Assembly (NCBI GenBank): GCA_003344405.1
Contig: NOWV01000102.1
Coordinates: 186,001-250,000 of the forward strand
DNA: 64,000 nucleotides
Origin: Trichoplax sp. H2
Taxonomy: Eukaryota > Placozoa > Uniplacotomia > Trichoplacea
Direction: 5' to 3'
In this document: in pieces, positions 1 through 11,020 of the stretch
How positions within the stretch are numbered: the stretch's first letter is position 1
How the letters are laid out: each line of letters opens with the position of its first letter
The notes under the pieces: generated by a model
The model's input: only the letters and a program-made list of their open reading frames with translations
The model's database searches: none
Told to the model about the DNA's origin: nothing
Translations under genes and position numbers: made by a program

Positions 1-788
1 TACCTGATCCTTATGGTGGTGTCAACAATATTTTAAATGTGCAAAAGAGCGATTTTGATTTAGATTCAATCGAAGCTGACTCAGGTAACGAGAAGAACGT
101 ATAGAAAACCAACTATCACGATCGACTTTGTTTTCAATTTTTTTAACAATGAACGATCTACATGTCTGTATCTACTTATTCCATATTATTGTGATAGTGA
201 CTCGTATAAGAACGAACAAGTTGATCATTTCTGATATGCCTGTTTGTACATTAATTACTTGTATTATTGTGCAGGTAAGCTTTCCAGTTCACCAGATGGA
301 AGTTACACCTCAGAAATACCAGCTACTCTACAGGGTTCTCAGGCTGCCCCACCAGTCTTGCCACCACATCTCCATTATGTCTTATTAAATCAAGACCCGC
401 CATTACAGGTAATCATTTTGTAATAGAGCTTATAACCTAATATATGTCTTTACTTTGTCCATTTATACTGTATGTTAATTTTTACAATAACATTCACATA
501 TCATACTCTATTGATGTACTATGATATCTATACTCAATAGGGAGAGCCGACAATATTGCCCGAGCCTAACCACGTTAGTTTGAATCATCTGTATGCTCTA
601 TCTATTAAGGTACTATAATAACTTTTGTTTTTTTTAAAGCATGCTACATTTTAAGAATGCTAGCCCACATTGCAATTATCAGGCTGATATCGTCTTCCTT
701 CATTTAATAGGATAGCGTTTTAGTGCTTGGAGTTACACATCGCTACAGGAAAAAATATGTTACCACGTTGTTATATAGGCCATTATAA
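1..788 (+). CDS. PRKAB1/PRKAB2: AMP-activated protein kinase beta subunit, C-terminal part (gene enters from the left)
   Basis: This is the regulatory and scaffold subunit of the AMPK heterotrimer. Its C-terminal domain binds the catalytic alpha and the gamma subunits. Four exons are visible: 1-84, 275-408, 541-609 and 711-788 (TAA 786-788). All junctions are GT-AG and the phases agree (1, 0, 0). The spliced protein reads GVNNILNVQKSDF, then an SSSPDGSY segment, then PPVLPPHLHYVLLNQ, LPEPNHVSLNHLYALSIK and THRYRKKYVTTLLYRPL-stop. These match the conserved tail of animal AMPK beta almost residue for residue. The N-terminal myristoylation site and glycogen-binding CBM lie outside the window. 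An ATTAAA at 803-808, 15 bases after the stop, is a possible poly(A) signal. The neighbouring gene is convergent. Whether it is orthologous to beta-1, beta-2 or an ancestral single beta cannot be decided here. Confidence 0.96.
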
Positions 789-2652
789 CAGTATTTCTTT
801 CAATTAAACTTTATTTCTCAATTCAAACTAAAAGCAACACTTGGATCGCCGCCGCTGTTAATTTCAAGAGTTGCTTAATACTACCAAAGTAAGCTTTGCT
901 TGAGATACTATCAACTATAAGTCGATAAACTTTATACCTGCTTATGTACAGTACCATGTAGTTTTTACTTTCGCTGAAAGTAATTTATACTCATACCTGA
1001 AAGTGAATAGGGTCAAATATAAATTAAACTAGGAAAATATAAAACAATATCACACCTTTTTGTAGATATGTCGATGTTATGCATGATAATTTTTATGTTG
1101 CTTCATCACATATTAATTATTGGTCATTCTCTAGTAGTGTTTGAAGTGAGTTCGATACAGCTTGATAAAGTGCAAGGTCATTTCGTATTTGTGATTGCAA
1201 TATACCTTAAAAAGTATAGCGCGAGGAACAGAAAAACTTTTGTTCTTTTATACTATGTAATCTTAACATGTGCACTTGCATGCAGCACTAAATCTGGTCC
1301 GCTAAACTGAAAAACACTAAAATTACAAGTCAACAAATTTCTTATGCAATGTAATCAAGTTTATTAATGTATTACCATTATGAGATGAATGTCAATTGTA
1401 CAATATGAATTATCGAATAAGTATAAATTAAATCTGTTTTATGATTTTAAATTCTGTACGAATAAATCAGATAAATGCCTATTTTATGGCCATCTAAAAA
1501 TTAAATTAGCCTCAATTTTTTGAATTAAAAATTAATTCGTAGCACCGGAAAAAAATAATTTCTAAATACAATGCGTTAAAAAAGATGCGAAACATTATAG
1601 CAGTAACTGTAATCCATCTATTTTCATTTGTAAACTTTCAAGGTCAATAGATAAATGTAAGCATAAGTTTTAACTACGTTTCCTAAACTATAAAATACGC
1701 GCTTATTAATATAACCTTGCACCGTAAAGACAAATACTCAAATGAGCACGCAGTTACTGTATGCTGCATAAATCAACATAGAACTACTCCATTTACCAAA
1801 TACAGATATCATCACCATAACCCACGACAGTAATTTAGAACATTGTACCATAGCAACTAGAGTAGTACTCGTATAACTATTCAGCTAAATAGTGAATGTT
1901 GCTATACAAACGAATAACGCCTTTTGACACATCTACGATATCTATCAGATATACGTGTATCAGTTTCCTGTTTGCGTCAATACAAATTTAAAAGGATAAA
2001 CATAAAATTGAAGATTCTCTTTTCAAACGCACTATCAACGCTAGGTACAATCTTGACTTGTAAATACGTTTATTAAAGTGTCCAATCAGAAAAATCTTTT
2101 TGCAATCGATTAGAGACAATTCATACATTTGGAAATATTCTTTGCAAATCAACATTTTTCACGGCGTCTTTATTACACAAACGAAAGATTGTATCCCTTA
2201 AGACTCGGCTAAAAGCTTTGTTATTGATGGTGAGTAATAAGCTATGACCAAAGGTTATGATTAGATATTGACTGTGCCATCCTTAAATCAATAAAAAAAA
2301 TAGTGTATTCTACGCTGTACTCGCTAGTTTCTGAATCTAATATACTGTATATATAAAACTGATGATTTACCGTACTACAAATGCATATTACATGAGCGTC
2401 ATAAGTAATTAATTAACAAAATTCATATGACTCAGACGGATATTGCCAAATCACTTATTGCCAATATTATACAGTCCTTCTCTTTATAAGATTGTTTCAC
2501 TACTATAACACCTTTACAATATCAATTTGTCCGCATCCAATTAAGCGTCCTTCATCTTTTACAACATCCGGACCAATTACCTTTCAAAATAAATATTTCA
2601 ACAGTTAATTACTTAGTGCATAATTATTATAAAAATGAGAAATATGTACAAA
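789..2652. other. Intergenic region between convergent genes
   Basis: This stretch holds the 3' flanks of the AMPK beta gene (from the left) and the OSR1-type kinase gene (from the right). It is AT-rich, with stop codons in all frames. The longest open frames (up to 80 codons) have no recognisable motif and are of the length expected by chance at this composition. I see no RNA gene or repeat. Confidence 0.6.
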
Positions 2653-3283
2653 TTAGTACATAATCGATCTCCTTTTACGACGCACCATTGGAAATCTCAA
2701 TGACTTTATCGTCTGAAAAGACTTAATTGCTTTATCCAGTGCCATTGCAACTATTTACAAGAAATTAAAATGGAGCTATTCATTGTATTACAGTATAAGA
2801 GATGAAAATGTACAACATTACGTATAGTATCAAGCGTAAATAATTGCGAACACTGTCCGTACCAGATTGAAGATCTTGCTTGCCAACTAAGCCGGCTGAT
2901 TCTAGTTCATTAGTTATACTTTCAATAGTATCTAAAAGAACACATATTCTTTCAACAATTTTATCGTAATATATGTAAATCTTCTCTCCTAAATAATATA
3001 GCTATTGCAACTCGACCAGAATACTTCTTATCATTACATAATATGTTATCTGAATATGCTAATCTCAATTTTAAAATAAAGACCGATCAATATGGTTACC
3101 TTTGTCTTTTACAAATTCAAATTCAATTTCATTTAAACCTCCCTTTGGAGTCCTATATTATAATATTAACATTAATTTCAAGGCTTCCAAATAGCAATGG
3201 TAAATGTAATATATCATTAACCTAAGCTTGAGTTTTAATGTATAATGTTTCGGCATCGAAATACCAGGATAATTAACTGTAAC
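2653..3283 (-). other. CCT (PF2-like) docking domain of the OSR1-type kinase, exons 14-17
   Basis: Four short exons (62, 53, 69 and 98 nt) encode the conserved C-terminal domain that binds RFx[V/I] peptides in WNKs and cotransporters. They are too small to appear as long open frames and were placed by matching the spliced reading. LKLKLR joins across an AG|G junction to [13 protein letters not shown], then [16 protein letters not shown], then [12 protein letters not shown]. The last exon ends in a basic tail (RRKRRSIMY-stop) in place of the longer vertebrate end. The function is family knowledge; the domain boundary is my alignment by eye. Confidence 0.9.
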
Positions 3284-6200
3284 CTAAGGTAGAATTATCA
3301 CTTTATTAATTGGCCCTTCCAGGAAATCAGTTAACTACAGTAACAAAATCGTTAGTCGGTTTAATAAACCCTACTGAACGGGAGGATTCAGAAACTGGCT
3401 TTGGTTCTTGCCGAGACGGTTGTTTCTTCTCCTTTGTCATCGCAACACTTCCTCCAGTTTCGGTCGTCTTTCCTGAGTGTGAAGCATTTTGAGTTGCTTC
3501 TTGAGATTTAGAAATTGCCATAGCACTTGTACCAGATGCTATAGATTGAACGCCTACACTATCTTTCTCTTTATCCACTTTACTATCATTTTGCGGTATT
3601 TTTTCTGTGCAATTAATAAATATTGACGACATTATGAAACACTACTTTTGCAGGAACCAAATACAATAATTAAGAAAGGCTTTTAGTGATTTTATAAGTT
3701 TTAGTAAGTCTTTTCTATTGAATTAATAACATACTTTCATGTAAGGCAGGCTTCGGCTTGTTATCTACAGGCGGCGTCTTAGTAGTTGGATTTTTCATAT
3801 CTGCAAATGACAAATTTTTGGTAGGTTTCGTCTTCTTTGGTTCAACTTTCAGGTTTTTCGTTACTTCATTAGAAGAACTCTTTGTGCTAGACTATATCAG
3901 ATAGTACATTGCAAGTTATACATTAGTACCGCTAGGTTTAATTGTTAACAAAATACTGTCATATTCCGGCCACTACGTTTATAGCCTATCACCAAATTAT
4001 TGAGCACAATCCTTTGATGAATTATAAAATTGTTCGGATCGTAAACCATACCAGATTTGACACAGCCCCAGCAGGGGATTCATCAAAGTCCTCCCCATCC
4101 GACCAAGTCCAACTTCCATCTTCGGCTCGATGGAGTACACCGCTCGCTCCACGTCTGTAGTCCCTTTTCTTAACTTTCATCTAGTGTAATCGTAAGATGT
4201 TTCAGCATTACTTTTGCACAGATATCAACATCGCATTAGTAATTCTTATTTTCAATATGTTATTGGTATTCAAGTAGTTAACCCAGTTACACAACAAAAT
4301 CAAATAACCTATTTGATCAACTCCTGCCTATGCATGCTATAATTTATCAATTGTTGTATAAGAGAGCAAATTTATGAGTCAAAAGGCATCGATTTAATGT
4401 TTGAAAAGCAGCGTAATATAACCTTATTCTCTTTTTCTTCTAATGTAGGAGCTTTATTAAGGAGATGCTCTTTAATATAATCCTTATCCTAAAACATCGA
4501 TACATTTATTCGCTACTCAATCATAGACACACAACAATCCCGATATTTATCAAACGAATATATCCAACCTTTGCTTTCTTAAAAAATGGATGCTTTAACA
4601 GTTCGGTAGCATCGGGCCTAGATTAAATATTTTCATTTGATTACAAAACGTATCTAAAGTAGCTTGCAGAAGATTATATATCACTGAGGTGCAAGATTTT
4701 GTAAGATTCTGTGACAACTTCTAACTTTATGCTGCAAAAAATTATGTCGATCTTGTACCTCGGTGTTATTTAAGGCATAAAAATTTTACATAATATAAGA
4801 TAGTTGGCAGACAAAGTATCACGACATCATTATAAATTACAAATGTAATGCGAAAAAGTACCGCCTTCCAAACATAACCCTTTATCATGCGTCACTATTT
4901 AATAGATGGTAAATTAGTTGTTGCTGTATATTAACATTAATGTATACGAAACTTATGCCATAGCAAAGGACTTTACAGTAACCTATCCTTGGCTACAGCA
5001 GACCTTCCATTTCACATAGTGCCTACTGTTTTGTAACGGCTTTCTAACTAAAATATTCCCATTTACCCAGTGTCACATGCTAATGAAGCGGTATACAGGA
5101 GCGAAATGAGTATTATTAATTATATAATTACATAAACGCAGGATTGCTCCATGCTCTAAAATATTATAGCATTGTTCACATTTAGTCTCCTTCAATTATA
5201 CGCTACTGTAAACAGCTAAGTGAAATTTAATTTTTAGAATACTATCAAGATAAAGGATCCAAGAGCATATCAGTGTAATGAATGTTTTCCTACCTCCGAG
5301 TAGGTTCCTTCTGAAGGCATGATTCTACCATCTTTCGGAAAACTTTAGAGTACTTCTTTAGGTCTTCTTTATGTTCATCTTGATTCGTTTCAATAGTTGG
5401 CGGATCGTTATTCAATATTAACATCAGTACCTGTAATTATGACACAAAAAAATTAAATTTTATCCAAGTATCGTACCGTTAGTGTCATGCCGTAAAAGCA
5501 GATTAGTCTATCGCAAATATCAGACCTTCATCGCCGGATATTTCGAGAATGGAGCGGTTCCAGTTGCTAACTCGATAGCAGTTATTCCAATACTCCAGAT
5601 GTCAGCCTTGCTGTTATATCCAGATCCCTGTACAACATATTTAATAGGTTTAGATAAATTCAACCACAGACATCTACCATCTTGCACTATTATCTACTAG
5701 AACTAAGTATATCATAATATTGCAGTGTCTATGATGCCACCGGTAAGAACTAAAACTCTGTTGTAAACTTAACGAGCCAACTTATCGTTCATTTTGTGAA
5801 CCAGAATAGTTTGATTTTTATATATTAGCACTGATTTGATATATGTAAAATTATCATTAAAGTTTGTATATTGCTTAGACAAACTATTCACTGACCAAGT
5901 CTACAACTTCGGGTGCCATCCAACATGGTGTGCCAACAAATGTTTTTCTTACTTTCTGCTTGGATCTATCGGATTCCTCACTAAGCCAATTGCTAACTCC
6001 AAAGTCTACCGATAGAATCGACAAGATCATATTACACCGTATGCAAGCAGATTTACTATCTCTAGAAAACATTCAGTCCGCTACATGTTCAGTAGTTTTA
6101 TCTACTAGAGTGGTAGCAGAATACAGCTAGTCGGTGATGATGAGTTTACCTGCAAGTTGTACAGTGCCATCGGCTGCTAAGAGAATATTCCCTGCCTTCA

Positions 6201-9200
6201 CATCACTGAAATAAAGTCGCACAGTATTGATAAAAATTCATTTCAATACTTTTCACTGAAACTACATCTTTCATTGCAAGCACACGAATTACTCGGTAAC
6301 TTATTAAGTTCACACTATCTCTACGTCAAACATGAATAATAACTATCTTATCAATGCAGTACTAATCACCCAAAATATGTATTATGTGCCTTGTATACAA
6401 AAAATATTTAGTAACATAAGTCCAGAGTAGCATTAGAATCCTAACCGATGAATCTGATTGTTGTTGTGAAAATACTCTAAACCCTTCAAAACATCACGTA
6501 GCAGAGTGGCTATAACAACTTCATCTAAAATACCAGCTAATGGCTTATTAGATTTCTCACTCATGGAAACCATGATATCACGTATCGATCCTAAGGAAGT
6601 ACAAATATTAAGATTAAACGTTATCGTTACTATAACGGTAATACATCCTGTACAATACAAGAACTGCAGTTGATGTACACTAGATGAGTCTAACAGCAGC
6701 AGCCAAGCAATACTTTAAATATTGTTAGATATACAGTACTTTAGTATGTATGTATAGTAAAATTGTAAATATAGCAAGTCTACTATTAAAGTAATTCGTA
6801 GAATAGTTCTTATTTATAATAAGTTTGGCCAATGATTGAAGTTATGAATGAATTCCAGCATCAGATGTATCGTCACGTAACTAGTATTAATAATATTAAT
6901 TTAGCCTTACCACCAGCTAACAATCTCATAACGAGCCATAATTCTTCTTTTACCACGAATGTAGTATAGTAGTTAGTGACGTTAGTATGATTGCATTGAC
7001 TCATTAGTTGGATTTCTCGCTAGAGATTATTTTAAAAAAGCATTGATCCTTATATTATCATATAATATACATTAATTTTTAAACTTATAATATTATTTAT
7101 ATAACAATTCATTAGTTAGATTTCTCACTAGAGATCATTTAAAAGCATTGAGACACTTCTATATTCAGATAATGTACATTAATTCTTATAATTATAGTTA
7201 GCAGTCAAAATTAGGAAAGGATAAATAATTATGAATTATTACTGGTAATGTCTCCTTATGTAGTATTACACAATTAAATTGCAATGACGAATACATAGCA
7301 GTGTAGATTAACGATAGAAAATAATAAGTATGCAAAATCTGTTAATATACCTGGATTTCATTTAATTTAATACCACACATTTCCAGATTGATACATTTAA
7401 CGGCACATGTTTGCTTAATGGGTTTGCAATAACCAGCATAAACAGAACCAGAAGCACCTTGACCTGTATTCAGATATTAGACTAGGATAAGCCGTATGGA
7501 AGCATGATTTCAAGAAAGCTGTTCATACCGTCATTTTATTCCACTCAATCCTTTACCGTATAATACATTGTGCAATTGTTTGTCTTATAACAAACTTAAA
7601 ACTTGACACTAACTAAATAATAATAAGTATATTATTAATACATTTTTCTTGAATCACTAACTTACTGTATGATCATTAATCATTATCTTACAATCAGTAG
7701 CATTAAGTGAAAATGCATATATTGCTAGTATAATATAAACAATAAGTCATGGATTCAAGCCAATCAAGTCGTACTATTGTGGCAGTATCGTCTACTTCAA
7801 CGTTTTTGCTCTGTACTAGTTTAGTAGGAGTAGACATTATTTACAAAGTGTTCAGTGGAAAACGAAATTAATACTATATGGCATTCGAGATGTAGTAAAC
7901 ATTGATCCAACATTGATCCCAGTAATTACTATTCGTAAGACGCATAGCGATGAGCACGCATCAATCACAAGTCTAGGCTGCGTTCCGGATTACTCCATTA
8001 ACTACGAGACTTGAGTCAATACGTGTATGCATAATTGAAATCTTCAATACATTCCCAAATGTTGTAAACAACTGAACTATAGAAAACATTGCAAAGTTGT
8101 TACTTCTTATTTAAATTCAAGAATATCCACTATTTCTCCAGCAAGTGTACATTACGTGAAGTATCAAAATTACATAAACACTTGCTACATAGTCGGTGTC
8201 ATTCCCTAGAACGGTAAAATGACTACGTACAGTAGCTACACTACTGGAATATCTTAAGCAATTATTTTTACTATAGCAATTCTTTATTGTAATCGACGAA
8301 TTACAGAATTAATACAAGTTATAGCAATTCATGGTCTATTACTGTCATTCCAACCATGATCGTACAGCGAAATGGCTAGATAGAAAACCCTCCTGTGCAG
8401 TATACTATCAATTTTAATTCACAGTCTCTCTTTCAGCCATTAGTATCCTATCAGGAATTGATTTTCAATCCAACATACTGGACTAGGCTGTTGCTTCAAG
8501 ATTATGTAGCTATTTCATGTTAAAGATAACTGAATGATGGAAAGTATCTTCAAGGACTTTGATACTACTCAATATAGACTCTTACACTTGTATAAGAAAA
8601 TATCGTTTAGGCTTACGCAGGACTAGAAGTAATTTGTACTTTTACGGTAATGACGATGACTATATTATCTTTCAGAATTTTGTTGATACTCAACTAGAAT
8701 CTTATGTACATAAGAGCATATCCTTAGCTTTATGAAGAACTACAAGTCATTCGTACTTTTATGATTATGATAGAGAGTAACCTCAAGAATTTTGATATTA
8801 ATCAACTAGATTTCTATACAAGTACTGTATAAGAAAATATCTTTGGCTTTATCAAGGACTACCAGTATAGGAATTGGTACTTGCAAGACAATGACGAAGA
8901 GTATCTTCATGAACTGTAGTATTACTTAACTAGACTCCTAGACAAGTACTATCTAAGTAAATATCGTTCGATTTATGAAAGACTACAAGCGATTGTCAGT
9001 TTTAAGATTATGGCAAAGAATAATTTTCCAGTATTTTGGCACTACTCAACATAGACTCCAGTATAAGAAACATATCTGGAGCTTTAGAAAGGACTAGATG
9101 TAATTTGTGCTTATAAGATCATGATGAAGAATCTCTTCAAGTATTGTGGTATTACTCAACATAGACTCCTACAAAAGAAACTATCTTTCGCTCCAAAACA

Positions 9201-9596
9201 AACTCGTAGCAATTATTACTTTCAGTACATATTCGTAAAATATTTATTAATTAATGCAATCATTCTAATCGTTCAAGTTATCGGACTAGGAAATGAGGTG
9301 ATAATCCCTGTAGATTACAACTTGTAGTACAGTATTTGAATTGCATTTGCCTATCTTACTTTACCACTGATCGTGTAGTACACTATTCATTTAGCTTAAT
9401 CATAAACGACGGCACTAAGAAAACACTTTCGCTTAAGCTTTACTATATAGGCAATTATTCTTTATTTCCTGAGCTAGTGAACATTTCATTCTACTCTTAA
9501 AGGATAGTCGAGAATACCTATCAATTCACGCAGTTCGTAGTCATCACTCTTCCGAGGCCATACAACCTTTTCTTGTTCTCCAACTTTACCTGACAT
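2653..9596 (-). CDS. OXSR1: OSR1/SPAK-family (STE20, GCK-VI) serine/threonine kinase, complete, 17 exons
   Basis: This is the WNK-activated kinase that phosphorylates SLC12 cation-chloride cotransporters. Exons 5'-3': 9596-9518, 7463-7351, 7019-6911, 6590-6446, 6205-6150, 6005-5896, 5627-5526, 5430-5294, 4617-4569, 4488-4423, 4180-4052, 3891-3735, 3604-about 3339, 3283-3222, 3152-3100, 2931-2863, 2750-2653. Phases agree throughout, giving about 599 residues (human OSR1 has 527). Visible motifs: [11 protein letters not shown]-loop [17 protein letters not shown] with the ATP lysine, IHRDVKAGN, VDFGVS, activation loop [17 protein letters not shown] with the WNK-target Thr, and the post-kinase stretch EDGSWTWSD. 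The CCT domain has LKLKLR, IEFEF, KDTIESI and ESAGL, keeping the Phe, Asp and Leu of the RFxV-binding groove. A Ser/Lys-rich linker (exons 12-13) is longer than in vertebrates. Exon 13 has three in-phase candidate donors (after 3345, 3339 or 3336). The start at 9596 aligns with the human N-terminus. Confidence 0.95.
7002..7160. repeat. Local duplication of the exon 3 acceptor region in the OSR1-type gene
   Basis: The sequence from 7002 (CATTAGTTGGATTTCTCGCT, then AGAGATTATTTTAAAA) recurs at about 7111 with a few substitutions, 109 bp away. The first copy contains the splice acceptor and first codons of exon 3 on the minus strand. The second copy lies in the upstream intron and keeps a CTAG acceptor dinucleotide. 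Confidence 0.75.
8530..9215. repeat. Degenerate minisatellite, about six units of about 118 bp, in intron 1 of the OSR1-type gene
   Basis: The core ACTCAAC[A/T]AGACT recurs at about 8566, 8688, 8801, 8923, 9044 and 9153. It is each time followed by a segment like AAGAAAATATCTTTGGCTTTA and then an AGGACTA...TTTGTACTTTTA segment. Spacings are 109-122 bp. The array sits wholly inside the intron between exons 1 and 2. Confidence 0.8.
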
Positions 9597-9686
9597 TATC
9601 CTTACTGTATTTCTAGGAAAAATATCAACAATATAAGAAAGATTCCAACTTTCCCCAGTGAAATAGTCCACAATTGAATTCTTACC
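9597..9686 (-). other. 5' UTR of the OSR1-type gene with a short leader intron
   Basis: Upstream of the ATG, the minus strand shows a donor CAAG|GTAAGA with the GT at 9685-9684. A pyrimidine-rich acceptor TTTTTCCTAG ends at 9613. This predicts a 73-nt leader intron (9613-9685) and a 16-nt leader segment before the ATG. It would also remove in-frame upstream codons that would otherwise lengthen the protein, which supports the start at 9596. Confidence 0.55.
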
Positions 9687-10250
9687 TTGCCCAATAATAT
9701 CGATTTTGTTGATATAGATGGCAAAAAATAATAATAATACTACTAATCAATGGATTTGATGAAAATGATCGCGAAGCAAACAAAATCGATTCAAGGCCGA
9801 GAAAAGTTGACGACTGGCTGCCCTGGACAATGTACTGTAGAGTACAGTATATTGGACAATTGTGTTCCAAACTAGTCATTTCTACACTACTGTCGTATAC
9901 AGTAATGACAGTGAGTACACTACAGCAGTCGGCTACAGTACGGTACGGCGCACACTCTACACTCTACACTCTACCATTCCCGTCATCGACCAGCCACAGC
10001 CTTCAGAAAAAAACATGGAGTGCTAACTTACCTAACCCAGTATTAGTGATGGCTGAAATCTTCGATTTTCTGAAACAAAGTTTGCATAGACAAGTTGCAA
10101 ATGACTGGACAGTACTGACTGAGTCAGTAACGATGTAACAATTGCTGCAGTACGCCAATACTTGAAGCACAGTCGTCAACACAGACTTATTCTAAAAAAT
10201 TAGGCCGTTCGAACAACCATTCTCCATTCTTGTCCGTCAAATTCCATATT
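9687..10250. other. Upstream flank of the OSR1-type gene
   Basis: This is the presumed promoter and 5' leader region of the leftward kinase gene. It contains many TACAGTA/TACTGTA words (for example near 9834, 9898 and 9940) and a short CACTCTA-type microsatellite at about 9951-9973. No TATA box or gene on the plus strand is supported. The 102-codon plus-strand open frame here shows no recognisable domain. Confidence 0.4.
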
Positions 10251-10254
10251 GAGA

Positions 10255-11020
10255 TCAAGATCAATGTAATTGGCAGTATTAATGTTTTTGGGGTTTTTTT
10301 TTGTTTTGAGGGGGGGGGGGATATAATTATAATGCATACTTTAGAGCAATCAAGAAATTTAAATTTCAGGACTATACGAGTATACAGTACGTTAATTGTA
10401 TGTGTTATGTGTTTCACGCAGATAATCTATATGTCTAAGATAATGCCGTCCAATTTGTTGGTACAATTAAAATGTATACTTTATGACAAATCTAGAAATT
10501 TATATTTCGGGATTACTGTATATACAGTACTGTATATTATGTATGTGTAATGGTTTGCATAGAATAAAGTATGCTAGTGAACCGTAGCTGATGATAAAAC
10601 CTTGAAGATAATCTACCGGTGTATATCAAAAATAATACCCTCCAACTTTTTTTTTTTGGGGGGGGGAGGAGGGAAAGGGGGAGGGTTGGTATAATTATAA
10701 CGAATGCTTTATAGTCATCAAGAAATTTAAATTTCAGGACTATATACATTATACAGTACTGTGTGTTATGTATGTTACTACAGAGTGATTGTATCTAAAA
10801 TAGTATCGTTCACTTTTGGGGGGATTGATATAATTATATTGTATACTTTTTAATAATCAAGAAACTTAAATTTCAGGACTATATATGGTACTGTATGTTA
10901 TGTATGTTACTCAGATAATCTATATATCCAAAATAATACCGTCCAATTTTCTTCTTTTTTGGAGGGGTGGTATAATTATAATATATACCTTATAACAATC
11001 AAGAAATTTAAATTTTAAAA
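10255..11020. repeat. Tandem array of about 140 bp units with G-tracts
   Basis: A unit of the form (T-run)(G-run)-GGTATAATTATAATGTATACT, followed by AAGAAATTTAAATTTCAGGAC and a TACAGTACTGTATGTTATGTA segment, recurs about five times. The ATAATTATA core starts near 10322, 10460, 10691, 10829 and 10971. Spacing is about 136-141 bp, except for one interval of about 232. G-runs are 6-12 long. The block near 10661-10686 has several G-runs in a row. Confidence 0.85.

Noticed and set aside
1068-1310. 80-codon plus-strand frame after the AMPK beta gene
   Set aside because: No motif; it lies in the 3' flank with background composition.
9830-10138. 102-codon plus-strand frame upstream of the kinase gene
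   Set aside because: It overlaps a region of short repeats and presumed promoter, with no domain, signal or homology recognised.
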